Assembly (NCBI RefSeq): GCF_902148855.1
Contig: NC_043973.1
Coordinates: forward strand, 9,177,349 to 9,241,348
Length of the DNA stretch: 64,000 bases
Source of the DNA: Sphaeramia orbicularis
Taxonomy: Eukaryota; Chordata; Actinopteri; Kurtiformes; Apogonidae
Direction: 5' to 3'
Shown: positions 35,415 to 47,000 of the stretch, piece by piece
Layout: the number at the start of each line of letters is the position of its first letter
How positions within the stretch are numbered: position 1 is the stretch's first letter
The notes under the pieces: model-generated
Databases searched by the model: none
The model's input: only the letters and a program-made list of their open reading frames with translations
What the model was told of the DNA's origin: nothing
Made by a program: the position numbers and the translations under genes

Positions 35415-38400
35415 ACAATTTTCTGAAATATTAAAAAAATTGCTTTTAGTTATAAAGGTCCATATTTTCATGGTTCATAACATTGAAATGGTTACAGATA
35501 TCAATATGGTTACTACTGAACACTGATAGGAAGTCATATATGGACTTTCATATAATTTGTTGGGTTCTTCTCCACTGAAAGTACCACCCACTTCTATTGG
35601 AAGATTGATCTCCTGCATCAAGACTGCAGGACTCTAACATAGTGGTAGAACCGGACAAACTTGCAAATTCAACTTGGTATCGATTCTTGATAGAACGTGC
35701 TGGTAAGCTACAGGGCCATTAGTCCTATTTTTTTGCTGTTGTTGTTGGGGTCTCAAAACCATAACGTAACCCCATCTTTTCTCCCAGCAGCCTCTCCAAT
35801 ATCAGACTGAGGCTAACAACCATATCATAGTGGCCCCGCCTCCTGCTCTAATTATCATTTCCTGTTTGTATTGTTTGTCTTGTTTGCTAACATTGCAGAT
35901 TTAATTTTGGCAGAGCTCATAATCATGCAGACTGACATCAGTTCCAAAACTTGTGTTTCATTAATATTTTTTCTGTCTTCACCTTCAACCATTCAATTGT
36001 GCAACTGAAACATCAAACAACGGCCCAATTAAATGCTATTTTTGGCAACAATAACAGACCGAACTGGCTTTACTGACAACAATGACTCTCAGAGAGGTGG
36101 CTCATTCTGGAAATGTCACAGCACAACAAGATTTATTTTACATTATACCTTGATTTTAATGGTGTTTAATTTTATTTCTGATATTGTCTTGACCAAGTCT
36201 CCATGCTAAAAAAGATGTTGCTACCCTTAGTGTGGGAATGGGGGTACAGACAAAAAAATATCTTTATTTTTTTCCATTGTTATGATGGAATTGATGATAT
36301 GGACAGATTTTTTTCTTCCTGCAAAAAGTCACGACAAAACAGCAAATAGTGGGGGGGAAAAAAAAGCACTAACCATAACTTTAAATAAAATTGTTTTCAT
36401 TGTGATCGATTTCACCTCCAAGGAGCTGAAAGGTGAATGAATGACAACAACATACGGTCAAATATCAGGATGGCCTTTTCATTAAGTGCAGGCTTTTTTT
36501 CCTCTAGAAGTGACTGATTTTGTTCCAATTATTTTACTTGCATGGTTCAGTGCTCTGTCCTCAACTCTTCCTCCCCTAGAGCAACTTTCTCAATAAACTC
36601 AGTGTTTGGTAATAATTATAACAGATTAGATATCTATAGCGCTTTTAAAGGCACCCAAAGAGCTTTACATTATAGATCCATAATTCATTCATTCTCACAT
36701 TCAGACTCTGGTGGTGGTAAACTATGTTTGTAGCCATGGCTGCCCTGGGGAGGGCTGACAGAAGCGTGACTGCCAATTCATAACCACCACATTCATACAG
36801 CAGTGTGAGTGACACTGGAGGCATGGGTGAAGTGTCTTGCCTAAGGATACAACGGCACATGACTAGGACAGAGCGGGATTTGAACTGCCAACCCTACGGT
36901 TTGGACAACCTGCTCTACCTCCTGAGCCATGGCTGCATGGTAGTTGGTGAGGGTATTACACCTTTATGATGATACGACCCACAATAAAACAGAAGAAATG
37001 AGAGAGGAAGATAGGAAGTCAGTTTTGAGTACTTTTACAAACCATGGTAATCTGCTGCGTCTGTAGATAAACAGTTCCTTGTAGGGCAACAAAAATGATT
37101 CTAATTTACTTGTGATTATGCACTAATAACACAGAATTTTGATATTATATTATTTTATTTTATATTCAACCCCTACACTGGACTTTTGAAGTCTTGCAGA
37201 AAGTGTCATCTATCTTTATCTATTATTGCCATCAAGACATCTTCGCATTTGTTTAATTTGTAAGTAGAGGAGGAAGGTGTTATTTTACCTTTGCATGCCC
37301 CACACCAGCTCTTGTGGATGATGACCATGAGTGGCAACCCACTGAAGATACAAAAGAAAAAACAGAAGGGGGAAAGTTTGTCAAAAATGAAATGGCACTC
37401 TTATCAGCTCTACAGTATATTAAATCATAAACAATACAGACTTTTTCTTTGATGATACAATCTACAATATTACAATGTGCAGTTGATACAGAGTAAAGGG
37501 CTCTCACCAATATACAAGACTTATTATAATAACTGTTCCTACTTTACTCTTAAACATTTCTCAGTACTTACTTATCAATACTATTTTACTGAGTGCTACT
37601 TCATATAATTTTATATTTTAATCCTTACTTTTAATATTAAAATCCCTTATGCTGTTGGAGGACTAATACAGAGGTGTGAAACATACAGCCCGTGGACCAA
37701 AACCAGCCCACCAAAGAGTCCAATCCAGCCCGTGGGATGAATTTATAAAATGCAAAAATTACACTTAAGTGTAATTAACATCCTTGACTGTTATAGTCCT
37801 TGACTGTTATAGCCAAGCATGTTAAAATTATTTTTGTTCAAGGGCCACATACAGACCAATTCAATCTTGAATGGATCTTGTTTTAGTGTGAAAATGTAAA
37901 ATTACAAAAAAAAGTTTACATTTACAAACTATTGTTCCACAAAAAAAACATGAATAACCTGAACAAATATGAACAACACAAAATATCTATAGAGAAGTGG
38001 AATTTTAACAATAATCTGGTGATTACTAAATGTTTTGTATATTTGTAAATCCACTGTGGATCTGGAAGTTGTAATGCACATGTGTAAATGATAAACTGAG
38101 GCATAATATTGTTAAAATTGCACTTATTTTTCAGGTTTTTCACATTTGTTCATGTTATGTTCCAGTACTGTTTATAAATGTGAACATTTTCATAGTGTAA
38201 TTTTACTTTTTTCACTCTTAGAGAAAACTTTGGAGTTGACATTATTTATGGGTTCTTATCCAATTATTTTACTGGTCTGACCACTTGCCATTATATTACA
38301 CCCCTGGACTAATAAGTAATTATGTTATCATGTACAGCTCCTAGTATCAACTGGCCTTTAGAAGTAAGAAGGCAGTTTTCGCTTTAGGCCTCATGGCAAT

Positions 38401-39880
38401 AATTGCACAAAAGCCACTGCACCAGAATATGAGGAAGTATTTTACATGTCAGGTCTCACCTAGCTTCTGCTTCTTTTTTGCCATCATCCAGCGTCCTCCA
38501 GTGGATGTTGTTTCCAAACCCTGCAGGAGAATCAAGAAAAATGAGCACAGCAGCAGTAGCACTGAGCACTGTGAGAATGGTGTTAAGTTTCTGCAACAGG
38601 CAGGTCTGCCCTAAATACAACGTCAAAAGGCAAAAGTGTCAGGGAAACTATTGCAAATGTAACTGTGGTAATCCAATACCAGGAAGGTCTGATTCTGAAA
38701 CTGCTAGGCCTACTAGTGGCCTTCAGATAAATATGTCAATAGAAGCTCCATTGTCATGTGTCCTCTTTGTATGCAAAGGGTGTATTCTTGATTTTATCTA
38801 TTTTCACCAACTGTACCTTTCATGTAGTTCAACTGTGTTATATTTTAATCATTAAAATATGAATAAGTTACTGATTCTACCCTCCTATTGTAAGTGTGTT
38901 ATCTTTTACATGGTACAGGATCATCATATAATTAAATTGGCTGAAACAACCTGTTTTCTTTCTTTCTTTCTTTCTTTTAGCTATTAAACGCCTAAGTAGT
39001 TAGAACAATCCTTGTCTCTTAGAATTCAAGTTCACAGCCCGGAGATGCTTTTGATAACGCAAAAAAGCAGTGACTCCTCAGCATTCTTTTCTGATCATTT
39101 TTTATCCCATTAAATGATAAAATAGTGACAAATAGTCACAATCAAATTTCCACATATATTTGTTTCAGTGTTATCTGAAATGTTTTGCTCTTTTCTCAAC
39201 CCTTCGTGACAAACATCTGATCAGTGCATTTTTGAATGTTCAACACGTTCACTCTGCTTACATAAAGTTTAGAAGAATGCATGAAAATATCTTGTCTGTC
39301 TAATACTTCCTGCACCGTTAAATAGTCTGTCTATTATAGTCCATATTATTGTATTTCTATATCATTGTGCTTTTTTTTTTTTTTTTTTGACTGATTCAAA
39401 GCCGTAACATGCTTGTACCTTGAGCTGTCATTCATTTTCCTCTAATGTGCATTTATACATTATGCTCAATGAATACTGATCATCTCTGAGTAAACACGTT
39501 CCTCGGAATGTATTATTAGTCTGAATCTGGAAACAGGAACACGGGGGGCGGGGGGGGGCAAAATTAAAAACACGTCAGCTTAAGTAAAGTACAGGAAATT
39601 AAGAATTCAGGTGTGGCTGAAAAAATACAGGGCACACCTTGTCACTAGAACTACGTGTGCAGGATCCTGGTTTAATGCTCCGGGATGCGGACACAAAGAC
39701 AGCGGGAATATCAATGACCATGTCCTGTTCACACTCGCTCCACTTCACAAATTAACTCCAACACTTGAACTCACCTCGGCTGCTCGCTGCCGCCGCTGAG
39801 ATCACATCCTGAAAACACGACAGAGACAAAAACACCTGCAAAAACGAGAATAATACCATTTTCAGCACGGATGTTTGCAT
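31905..39880 (-). CDS. txndc12: Thioredoxin domain-containing protein 12 (ERp18/ERp19, AGR1)
   Basis: A small ER-lumen thiol-disulfide oxidoreductase. Seven coding exons on the minus strand: 39880-39775, 38520-38460, 37341-37289, 34216-34143, 34017-33948, 32169-32086, 31984-31905. All junctions are GT-AG and the phases join to 175 residues (human 172). Residues 1 to about 33 form a hydrophobic signal peptide ([20 protein letters not shown]...). The thioredoxin-like active site is WCGACK, with CGAC at 69-72. [18 protein letters not shown] and [14 protein letters not shown] match TXNDC12 closely. The C terminus is HPSDEL, an ER-retrieval signal of the KDEL class (human ends EDEL). The start was chosen at the first ATG (39880), which gives a complete signal peptide; an in-frame ATG at codon 8 is an alternative. 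It is convergent with gipc2 and head to head with btf3l4. Confidence 0.95.
32170..33947 (-). other. txndc12: txndc12 intron 5
   Basis: The intron between coding exons 5 and 6. It holds a hAT-type element (33115-33684), a poly(T) run at about 33053-33071 and otherwise AT-rich DNA. A pyrimidine-rich tract precedes the exon 6 acceptor. Confidence 0.75.
33115..33684 (-). mobile_element. Non-autonomous hAT element, 570 bp (family H1, copy 1)
   Basis: The perfect 8-bp target duplication ttttaagt lies at 33107-33114 and 33685-33692. The ends read caactcattttagttcagg and, as reverse complement, cagaggcgtcaaacatac. It is related to 37669-38306 and 50924-51530 but in the opposite orientation. No coding capacity. 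Confidence 0.85.
34741..35214. mobile_element. Non-autonomous hAT element, 474 bp (family H2)
   Basis: The perfect 8-bp target duplication agctattg lies at 34733-34740 and 35215-35222. Ends are cagtattttccaacctt and rc cagtggttcacaacctt. The interior includes a 28-base A run (35041-35068). No transposase. Confidence 0.87.
36612..36940 (+). repeat. Dispersed repeat family R1, copy 1
   Basis: gattagatatctatagcgctttt... ctctggtggtggtaaact ... clearly resembles 49004-49200. It ends near gggatttgaactgccaaccc, a motif resembling a tRNA B-box neighbourhood. Class not determined. Confidence 0.6.
37342..38459 (-). other. txndc12: txndc12 intron 2
   Basis: Mostly occupied by a hAT-type element (37669-38306). 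Splice ends are standard. Confidence 0.8.
37669..38306 (+). mobile_element. Non-autonomous hAT element, 638 bp (family H1, copy 2)
   Basis: The perfect 8-bp target duplication gactaata lies at 37661-37668 and 38307-38314. Ends are cagaggtgtgaaac and rc caggggtgtaatat. Internal text (ccaaaaccagcccaccaaag) matches 50924-51530. Confidence 0.88.
38521..39774 (-). other. txndc12: txndc12 intron 1
   Basis: AT-rich with a (TTTC) run near 38955-38978, a T run near 39372-39388 and a G-rich run near 39543-39558. No element or gene recognised. Confidence 0.75.
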
Positions 39881-40400
39881 TTCAGCTGGCCTTTCCCTCA
39901 CAGATGCGGCGGCTGGCAGACAGGTAATGGCAGTGACTGCTGCTGCTTAACATGCGACCCGGATGTTCAATATATGCCTTTCACTGTAAGAGTCCGTCTT
40001 GTGAGGCGGGAGCGGGGTGTGTGTGGGCGTGCGCGCGTGTGCGAGCGTCACCTCCCTCCTCCTCTTCCCATTGGACAGCTGTTCACATGACATCACATCC
40101 ACACAACCGCGTGCTCCTTGTCTGTGGTGTAAATGATCAAGTTATACTGCGAAATGCAAGTAAAAAACCGGAAACTTACATGATATCAACAATGTAAAAG
40201 CATCAAATAAAATGTAAATGGTTTGATCTTGGCATTCCAAGTACTGAAATTTTGCTTGAATATTATATAGAATATAATTCACACCTTGTTAAAAATTAAA
40301 TGTTTTTTTATTTGAAATAACATATTATCACGTCTTATTAATGTCATATTATGAAATACTAAACCGGAAGTGTGTTTAATCACTGCGGCCTTCCTCGAGC
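39881..40400. promoter_or_regulatory. Bidirectional txndc12/btf3l4 promoter region
   Basis: The two genes are divergent, with about 0.5 kb between the txndc12 ATG and the presumed btf3l4 exon 1. The txndc12 side is CpG-rich (gcgtgcgcgcgtgtgcgagcg, about 40027) with an inverted CCAAT box (attgg, 40070-40074). The btf3l4 side has an ETS-type site ccggaagtg at 40364-40372. No TATA box is seen on either side, as usual for housekeeping genes. I looked for the ER-stress element CCAAT-N9-CCACG and did not find it. Confidence 0.55.
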
Positions 40401-40476
40401 TTTAGCTTTGCTGCTTCACCCTCGTTAGTATCGAGACAAGACTTGAACACACTGTCAGTTAAATCTTCTTTAAGAG
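40390..40476 (+). other. btf3l4: btf3l4 non-coding exon 1 (probable)
   Basis: GC-rich start with a pyrimidine run ccttcctc, ending at the donor gtaaat (40477). Placed from the ETS site upstream and the donor downstream. The exact transcription start is inferred. Confidence 0.5.
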
Positions 40477-40944
40477 GTAAATAATCATTATTTTCTCATC
40501 TACCTGTCCGAGACGATTTATTTTTACCATTCTAGTGACGTTGCTGTTGGTTGTTTAGTTAGTAAAAAACAAAAACCTTAGTCTATTATCTTGTTTTTTT
40601 AGCCACCATGCTAATACTAGCTATACTAGCTTTCTAGTAAGCACCCTAAATCGAGTAAAATTAAATATGAATGCCATTTATAACTTGTACTCTCATATAG
40701 TGATAATTCTAATGTAGCAGTTAGTTAACGTGTATTAGCTCTCATCCAGGCGTGAATAAAACTGTGAGCTGAGCCCTTTAGCAGTTTTCTAGCTCGTTGC
40801 TAATGAAAATGTGGAGCTGATTAATGCTGTTCTTTATTTACTGCATTTTAAGGGGTCACGTGTTTCTTTATCAAATTGTGTGTTATTGAAGTATGTTGTC
40901 GTTATTTGGTTGTTTGTTTTATGATTTAGAGAACTGTAAGACTA

Positions 40945-40945
40945 T

Positions 40946-41044
<99 letters not shown>

Positions 41045-41045
41045 G
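40945..41045. repeat. (GT)n(AT)n microsatellite next to the btf3l4 exon 2 acceptor
   Basis: About six GT units followed by a long AT array with two small interruptions. It ends about 25 bases before the exon that carries the btf3l4 start codon. Confidence 0.95.
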
Positions 41046-41077
41046 TATAATTTTTTATTTATTTACACAGAAACACC

Positions 41078-44000
41078 ATGAATCAAGAGAAACTTGCCAA
41101 ACTTCAGGCACAAGTCCGGATAGGTGGAAAGGTACAGTATACCTCATCAATTGGTTTATATGCAGTGGCGTTGGTTTCTCAGTAAGGAGTTAGCTGTGTT
41201 GTCTGTCATTGGTCATTTGAAGAAGTGTGATGGTATGCAGCATCTGTCAGGCCTTTCCTCCTGACCTCAGCAGTCCCTTTATAATGGAGAACTCTGGCCC
41301 CTGCCTTTGTCCTGGTTCACTGGCATTCTTTACCTCATTCACACACTTGGTGGCGTTATTTGTGCTATTAGTGAAAGAATGTCTCTGTGCCTCTTATGTT
41401 TTTTGGTCAGTAGATCAAGTCAAAAGTAACTAATTATGTACATCTGTCAACTTGAAGGGTACAGAGTCCACAATGCAATTCAATTCAACTCCCAACTCAA
41501 CTAAATGCTGTATCACAGTGTCAGAAGGGCCTTTAAGTGCATCTGATCCAAAATTTCAAGTGGTTGGTCTGTGGCTCATGCCCTTCCCTTCCTGCCATGT
41601 TTCATTCTAAATTGGTGCAGCAGTTTTTATGCTGTCTGCCAGTAAACAAGCAATCAAATCAATAAATAGACATGGTGGAACTGCATTTAATCCTTGGGAA
41701 ACAGGTGGAAATAAGTAGAATAAAATCAGGTGCTCAGGTTCTATTGATTTATTAAGACTTGAATCAAATGGCAGTTAGATTATTTGAGAAAACCAATCAA
41801 ATTTGCTGTATACAATACCGACATGCACATATGGAGCTTCATCACAGCATGTACGTTGTGTTTGATCAGTGTCAAATTTGACTTGGTCTTCCTCCTTAGT
41901 TTATGGTTTCAGGTTCTTGTAATCTTGTAGAATTTGTTAAAACTGTATCATCTTTTGCATTATATAATTTTGTGGGATTTCCCCTCCTCTTATAGCGTGG
42001 CACCCCAGCCATTTTGATTGTAGATAAACAAATACTGTAACACATTCCAAATAATATGTCTTAGGTTATTAGATAATGTGCTGTGTTAACCAGATCTATT
42101 CTTATGTTTGTAACTCCATCACGACTGTTGTTTTTAAAAGACAGAATTTAAACACTATTAAAACACTATCCCGTATAGATGAAATAAAGACTGTGTCATA
42201 GACTCTACTTGACATTTAGACTGTTTCAGTGAACTAATCCTTTGTGGCAACAACACCTGTTCTTTTCGACAGGGAACAGCCCGCAGGAAGAAAAAGGTTG
42301 TTCACAAAACGGCAACAGCTGATGACAAAAAACTTCAAGGCTCTTTGAAGAAACTGGCAGTGAACAACATTGCTGGGATAGAAGAGGTGAGATGACAAGA
42401 TTCCAAGAAAACACATCTGTATTTCATTAAAGCTGCATTGTTTTGATATATTTTATTTGTATGAAGTGATGAATTTTTCATTATTAGACTCATGTTAGAT
42501 AAAAGAGAAAGAAAATCAAACTAGGCTGGTTTCTTCAATTATGCAATCCTTTGCTTTAGTGTTTAGTTTGTCACAACATGTTATTGCACAAAGAGAAAGA
42601 TTAATGTTGAGGGTCTTAATGTAACTGATATATTTTGCAGTAAATTGAATAAATTGTTAATAAACCTCGACTTTTCTGTTTAATTATTTGTAACTGGAGC
42701 TGATGCTATTAGAGCACTTTTACCTTTATGTATAAACAATGCAAGATTGTTTTAGGTGTGAAACTTGATTTAAATAATGTCATGGTATGAGAGCTGCTAA
42801 AGCTGTTTTTTTTTTCCATTTAGGTGAATATGATGAAAGACGACGGGACAGTAATCCACTTCAACAATCCCAAAGTGCAGGCGTCTCTGTCTGCCAACAC
42901 CTTTGCCATTACAGGCCACGCTGAGACCAAGCAGCTGACTGAGATGCTGCCAGGCATCCTGAGCCAGCTGGGAGCCGACAGCCTCAGCAGCCTGCGCAAG
43001 CTGGCTGAGCAGTTCCCACGGCAATGTGAGTGTACACAAACATCAGAAGAGGCCTGTGCACATGAGTGGCCAAGTGATATTACTACACTTCCTAGTTTTT
43101 ATGTAGGAATCACTAAACTCTCTTGAATGCTCATAAATCTCTCACACTGCCTTCCACGTATTGCCCATATTGTGCAGTCATGTTTCTCCAGTAGTTCAGA
43201 ATAGACTTCCGCTTCTGCTTTTTCCAATCAGTAGTGGATGGCATCCTGTTTTGAGGCACATTTCTGTCACATACTACACTTTGAGTGTGGACCAGAGTTA
43301 ATCAAAGACTGTTTTGGCCTTTGAGGGTAATCGGTAGCCTGCAAGTACGTCACTAGATGTCAGTAAATATCACACAATGGACCCTTGGTGTAAATGATCA
43401 CATGGCAACTTTAAAATTATTTGTGATATTATAGGAATACGACAATAAGAAAATATTAACCTTATACTAGACAACACTGCAGTATGTAATCAGAGCAGCA
43501 CTGTAATGTGATAGAAATGGAGATGAAAAAGATGGATGGTTAGAGAAAACATCCAAGTACAACAAAGAAGATCATCACCATTATGGAAATCACTTATTGG
43601 ATATAATCTTTGGTTTTTCTAGTTTACTGTTGAAGCTGTCAAAGAGAGACATTTCTATAGAAAGATTTAAAGGTGCGGGAGACTTTCGTGACCAATTTTT
43701 CATCAAATCTGTAAAACCTCAGTCATAGCCTAAGTATCACAAATCTGTAAATCTTTCTGTGATTACTCACCTGAATCTCTTGTGTCACAGTGAACAATTT
43801 CGAAGTGCCATCCACCATAGACAAACCATGTGTTTACAAACAGAGCTGGGAGGTAACTCGGGCATCTTCGGAATTTTGTCGTGACGTGCATTGTGGGAAA
43901 TGGAAGTTCGCGCAGCCGCCTAGCAGCGTCAGTAGCAGTGCAGCCATATGATATTATATGGCTGCAACAAACACGACCCAGAAATGGCTGAAACGTGGAA

Positions 44001-47000
44001 TTGGCTGGAAGAATATGCATAGAGGGAAGGGAGCTTCTGCATCATGTCTGTAGCGGGTGCCTCTGCCAGGTGGCTGCGCGAACCTCCATTTCCCACAATG
44101 CATGTCGCAACAAAATTCTGAAGATGCCTGAGTTACCTCCCGGCTCTGTTTACTGTGATGCAAGAGATTCAGGTGAGTAATCACAGAAAGACTTACGGAT
44201 TCGTGATACTTAGGCTATGACTGCGGTTTTACAGATTTGATGAAAAATTGGTCACGAAAGTCTCCCGCAGCTTTAAGCTACTGGGATGAAATTCTAAATA
44301 AAGCTATGAAATTTAAAACAAAACTCACTAATGGAAAAATATGGTTATAAGATATTGACTTTAGTTTTTTATCACATTTTACTTTGTCGTTTGGTATCAT
44401 GTTTGCATTTATACAGAGTAAGATATTCATTTTGTTTTAGAAGGCTGTCTCTAAATCACAGGTTTGGTCTGGTGGCTTGAAATTGAAGCTTATGTGGAAG
44501 TACCTGACAGTATAACACTGCTGATTGTGACTAGATGTTGGGATACAACTAAACACCTTTCCAAAAATGCCAGGTCAATAATTCATTTTATTTGGACTCA
44601 CTATTAAGTGTACTGCTCTAAATAGAGCTAATGCTGTGTTGGACTTTCTGAGCTTATGCTTATGACCTCTGTCAGGAGGTATTGTGATCACTTTGCTTTG
44701 TGTGTGTGCATGCGTGTTTGCGTGTTTGTTTGTTTGCCCCCCCCCCCAATGCCACCAAAATGTAATCATTTCTTCCTTGTGCCAGTATCAACATTTCCTG
44801 AAAATTTCATGCAAACCCATCCATAACTTTTTGAGTTATCTTGCTAACAAACAAACACGCACGCACGGGAGGTAGATCCGACTTGGCGGAGGTCTGCGCT
44901 CTCCGAGTGCTTTTCTTGTTTTCTTTTTTTTTTAATGAAACTCTTTTTATTTCTTAATATTCCTAATTTAATGCTCAGCGGTAGTTGTGGTTCCAATTAC
45001 ACTAACAACATTGTCACATGACTTTGTTACAAAACACTACCACTTTATTGTGTTGGTTACCTAGCATTTTGCATTAGCTCAGCTATGATCCTTTTTGTTC
45101 CCCCAGCTCCCCTTCATTTGTCCAAATATGGTCCCATGGTCCCAGTTTATATGCTAATTAATTCAAGGACATGAAAAACTGCAGGCCTGGATGATGCATT
45201 TTGGAAACCATCCGAACAGTAGTTAAAGTAAAACTGGCTCAAACACAGAAGACAAAGACACACTGTAGAAACAAAGATTAATGGGGCACTTCATACAGAT
45301 GTGTTAATGGATTACTTTTTAGCAGTGATGCAGATTACAACAGTAAAGGTGACTGAAAGAAAGTAGATGACACTGACAGACAGTGAAGAAAAAAGACCAG
45401 AAAAGACAATGCTGAAAGAGCAAAAACAGCAGCTGAGGAAATTGACGGATTGATTGTTCATTAAGGTGTCCTGTTACATTTGTCCGGCTCACTGTCTGAA
45501 CATTTTTCAGCTTGAATTTAGATGAAAATGAAGGCAGTAAAGTGATGAGGGGAGAATTTTAACATGTCATCCCCACTAATCATGTTAAGTGAGGACAGCT
45601 CTGCAGTGGAGGAGGAGGCATCCAGTTTTATCCCAAAATGTTTGCACAATGTGAAGTGGCCTTTTCAGAAAGATTCAGCAGAACAAGAAGTTAAAGGTCC
45701 AGAGTATAAGATTTTGGAAAATCTAATTACAGAAATGGAATGTAATATTCAAAGTTTTCTTTCATTAGTATATAATCACCAGCAAATAAGAACCATTACA
45801 TCATTAAACATTACAGACTAAATCTTCAGGAAAACACAGCAGGCATAAAAGTTTGAGTAGTGATCTTGCAACTTTGTAATAGGCAGCTGCTGTAAAAATA
45901 TATGTAATATGCACTGGCTCACAAAGTGTTATGAAGGTTACGGTAGCAAAATTTTGACTTTTCACTCTTTTGGATATATTTTTTTAATTGCAGCAATGGA
46001 CATGAAAGCAGTCAAGGAGGAGATTGCAGAGGAGGAGGATGACGATGTACCAGGTAAAGACACAACTACCATCTCAGCCAACCCTGTTGGCTCATCTCAT
46101 AGATTTAAAAAATAATAATAATATGAAAACTTGCATTTGTGACACCTTGCAAAATCCAAACATTCCTCAGCTTTAAATTTGTTTCAGGTTTGGCCTCAAA
46201 ACTAAATTTCATCATTATTATGTGTATACTAAACCTCAAAGTTTGATTATTTTTCAATGGATCGGTGTAAAATTTGTACTGATGGTGCTGTTCCTCTAAA
46301 TAGTTAATTGTGAGTAAAAACTAACAATTTGTTACTTAATCTTTCATATTTAAAATTAATATATCCACCAGTTTTCACACCCTTGCAACCAAATTTGATT
46401 GTATTAAGTTTTCTTAAAGCTCCATTAAATGAAGAAGTGATTTAGTCTGGTACAAAACACGGGTGTTGCTAAATGCAGCTAAAGAGCTGAAAAAAAAAAT
46501 TATATTTTCCTAAAAATGTGTTGGATTTCTATGAAATCTATACTGTATTGCCAAAAGTATTTGCTCACCTGTCTTGACTCGCATATGAATTTAAGTGACA
46601 TCCCATTCCTAGTTTATGGGGTTCAATATGATGTCGGTCCACCCTTTGCAGCTATAACAGCTTCAACTCCTCTGGGAAGGCTGTCCACAAGGTTTAGGAG
46701 TGTGTTCATGGGAATTTTTGACCATTCTTCCAGAAGCGCATTTATGAGGTCACACACTGATGTTGGACAAGAAGGCCTGGCTCTCAGTCTCCGCTCTAAT
46801 TCATCCCAAAGGTGTTCTATCAGGTTGAGGTCAGGACTCTGCAGGCCAGTCCAGTTCATCCACACCAGACTCTGTCATCCATGTCTTTATGGACCTTGCT
46901 TTGTGCACTGGTGCACAGTCATGTTGGAAGAGGAAGGGGCCAGCTCCAAACTGTTCCCACAAAGTTGGGAGCATGGAATTGTCCAAAATGTCTTGGTGTG

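Larger units (their letters stand above)
34217..37288 (-). other. txndc12: txndc12 intron 3
   Basis: The largest txndc12 intron. It contains a hAT element (34741-35214), a poly(T) tract at about 35392-35415 and a dispersed repeat (36612-36940). No further gene seen. Confidence 0.75.
43026..45993 (+). other. btf3l4: btf3l4 intron 4
   Basis: Contains the foldback element 43671-44272, a dispersed repeat at about 44650-44920 and another fragment at about 45690-45810. The 85-codon frame at 45564-45821 overlaps repeat sequence and is not called a gene. Confidence 0.75.

Noticed and set aside
36612-36940. tRNA gene or tRNA-derived SINE promoter (B-box-like gggatttgaactgcc)
   Set aside because: No A box at the right distance and no cloverleaf could be drawn; left as an unclassified repeat.
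39881-40400. ER-stress element upstream of txndc12
   Set aside because: A lone ATTGG is present, but neither CCAAT-N9-CCACG nor ATTGG-N-CCACG is found.
45564-45821. 85-codon frame in btf3l4 intron 4
   Set aside because: It overlaps a dispersed repeat fragment and lacks splice support.
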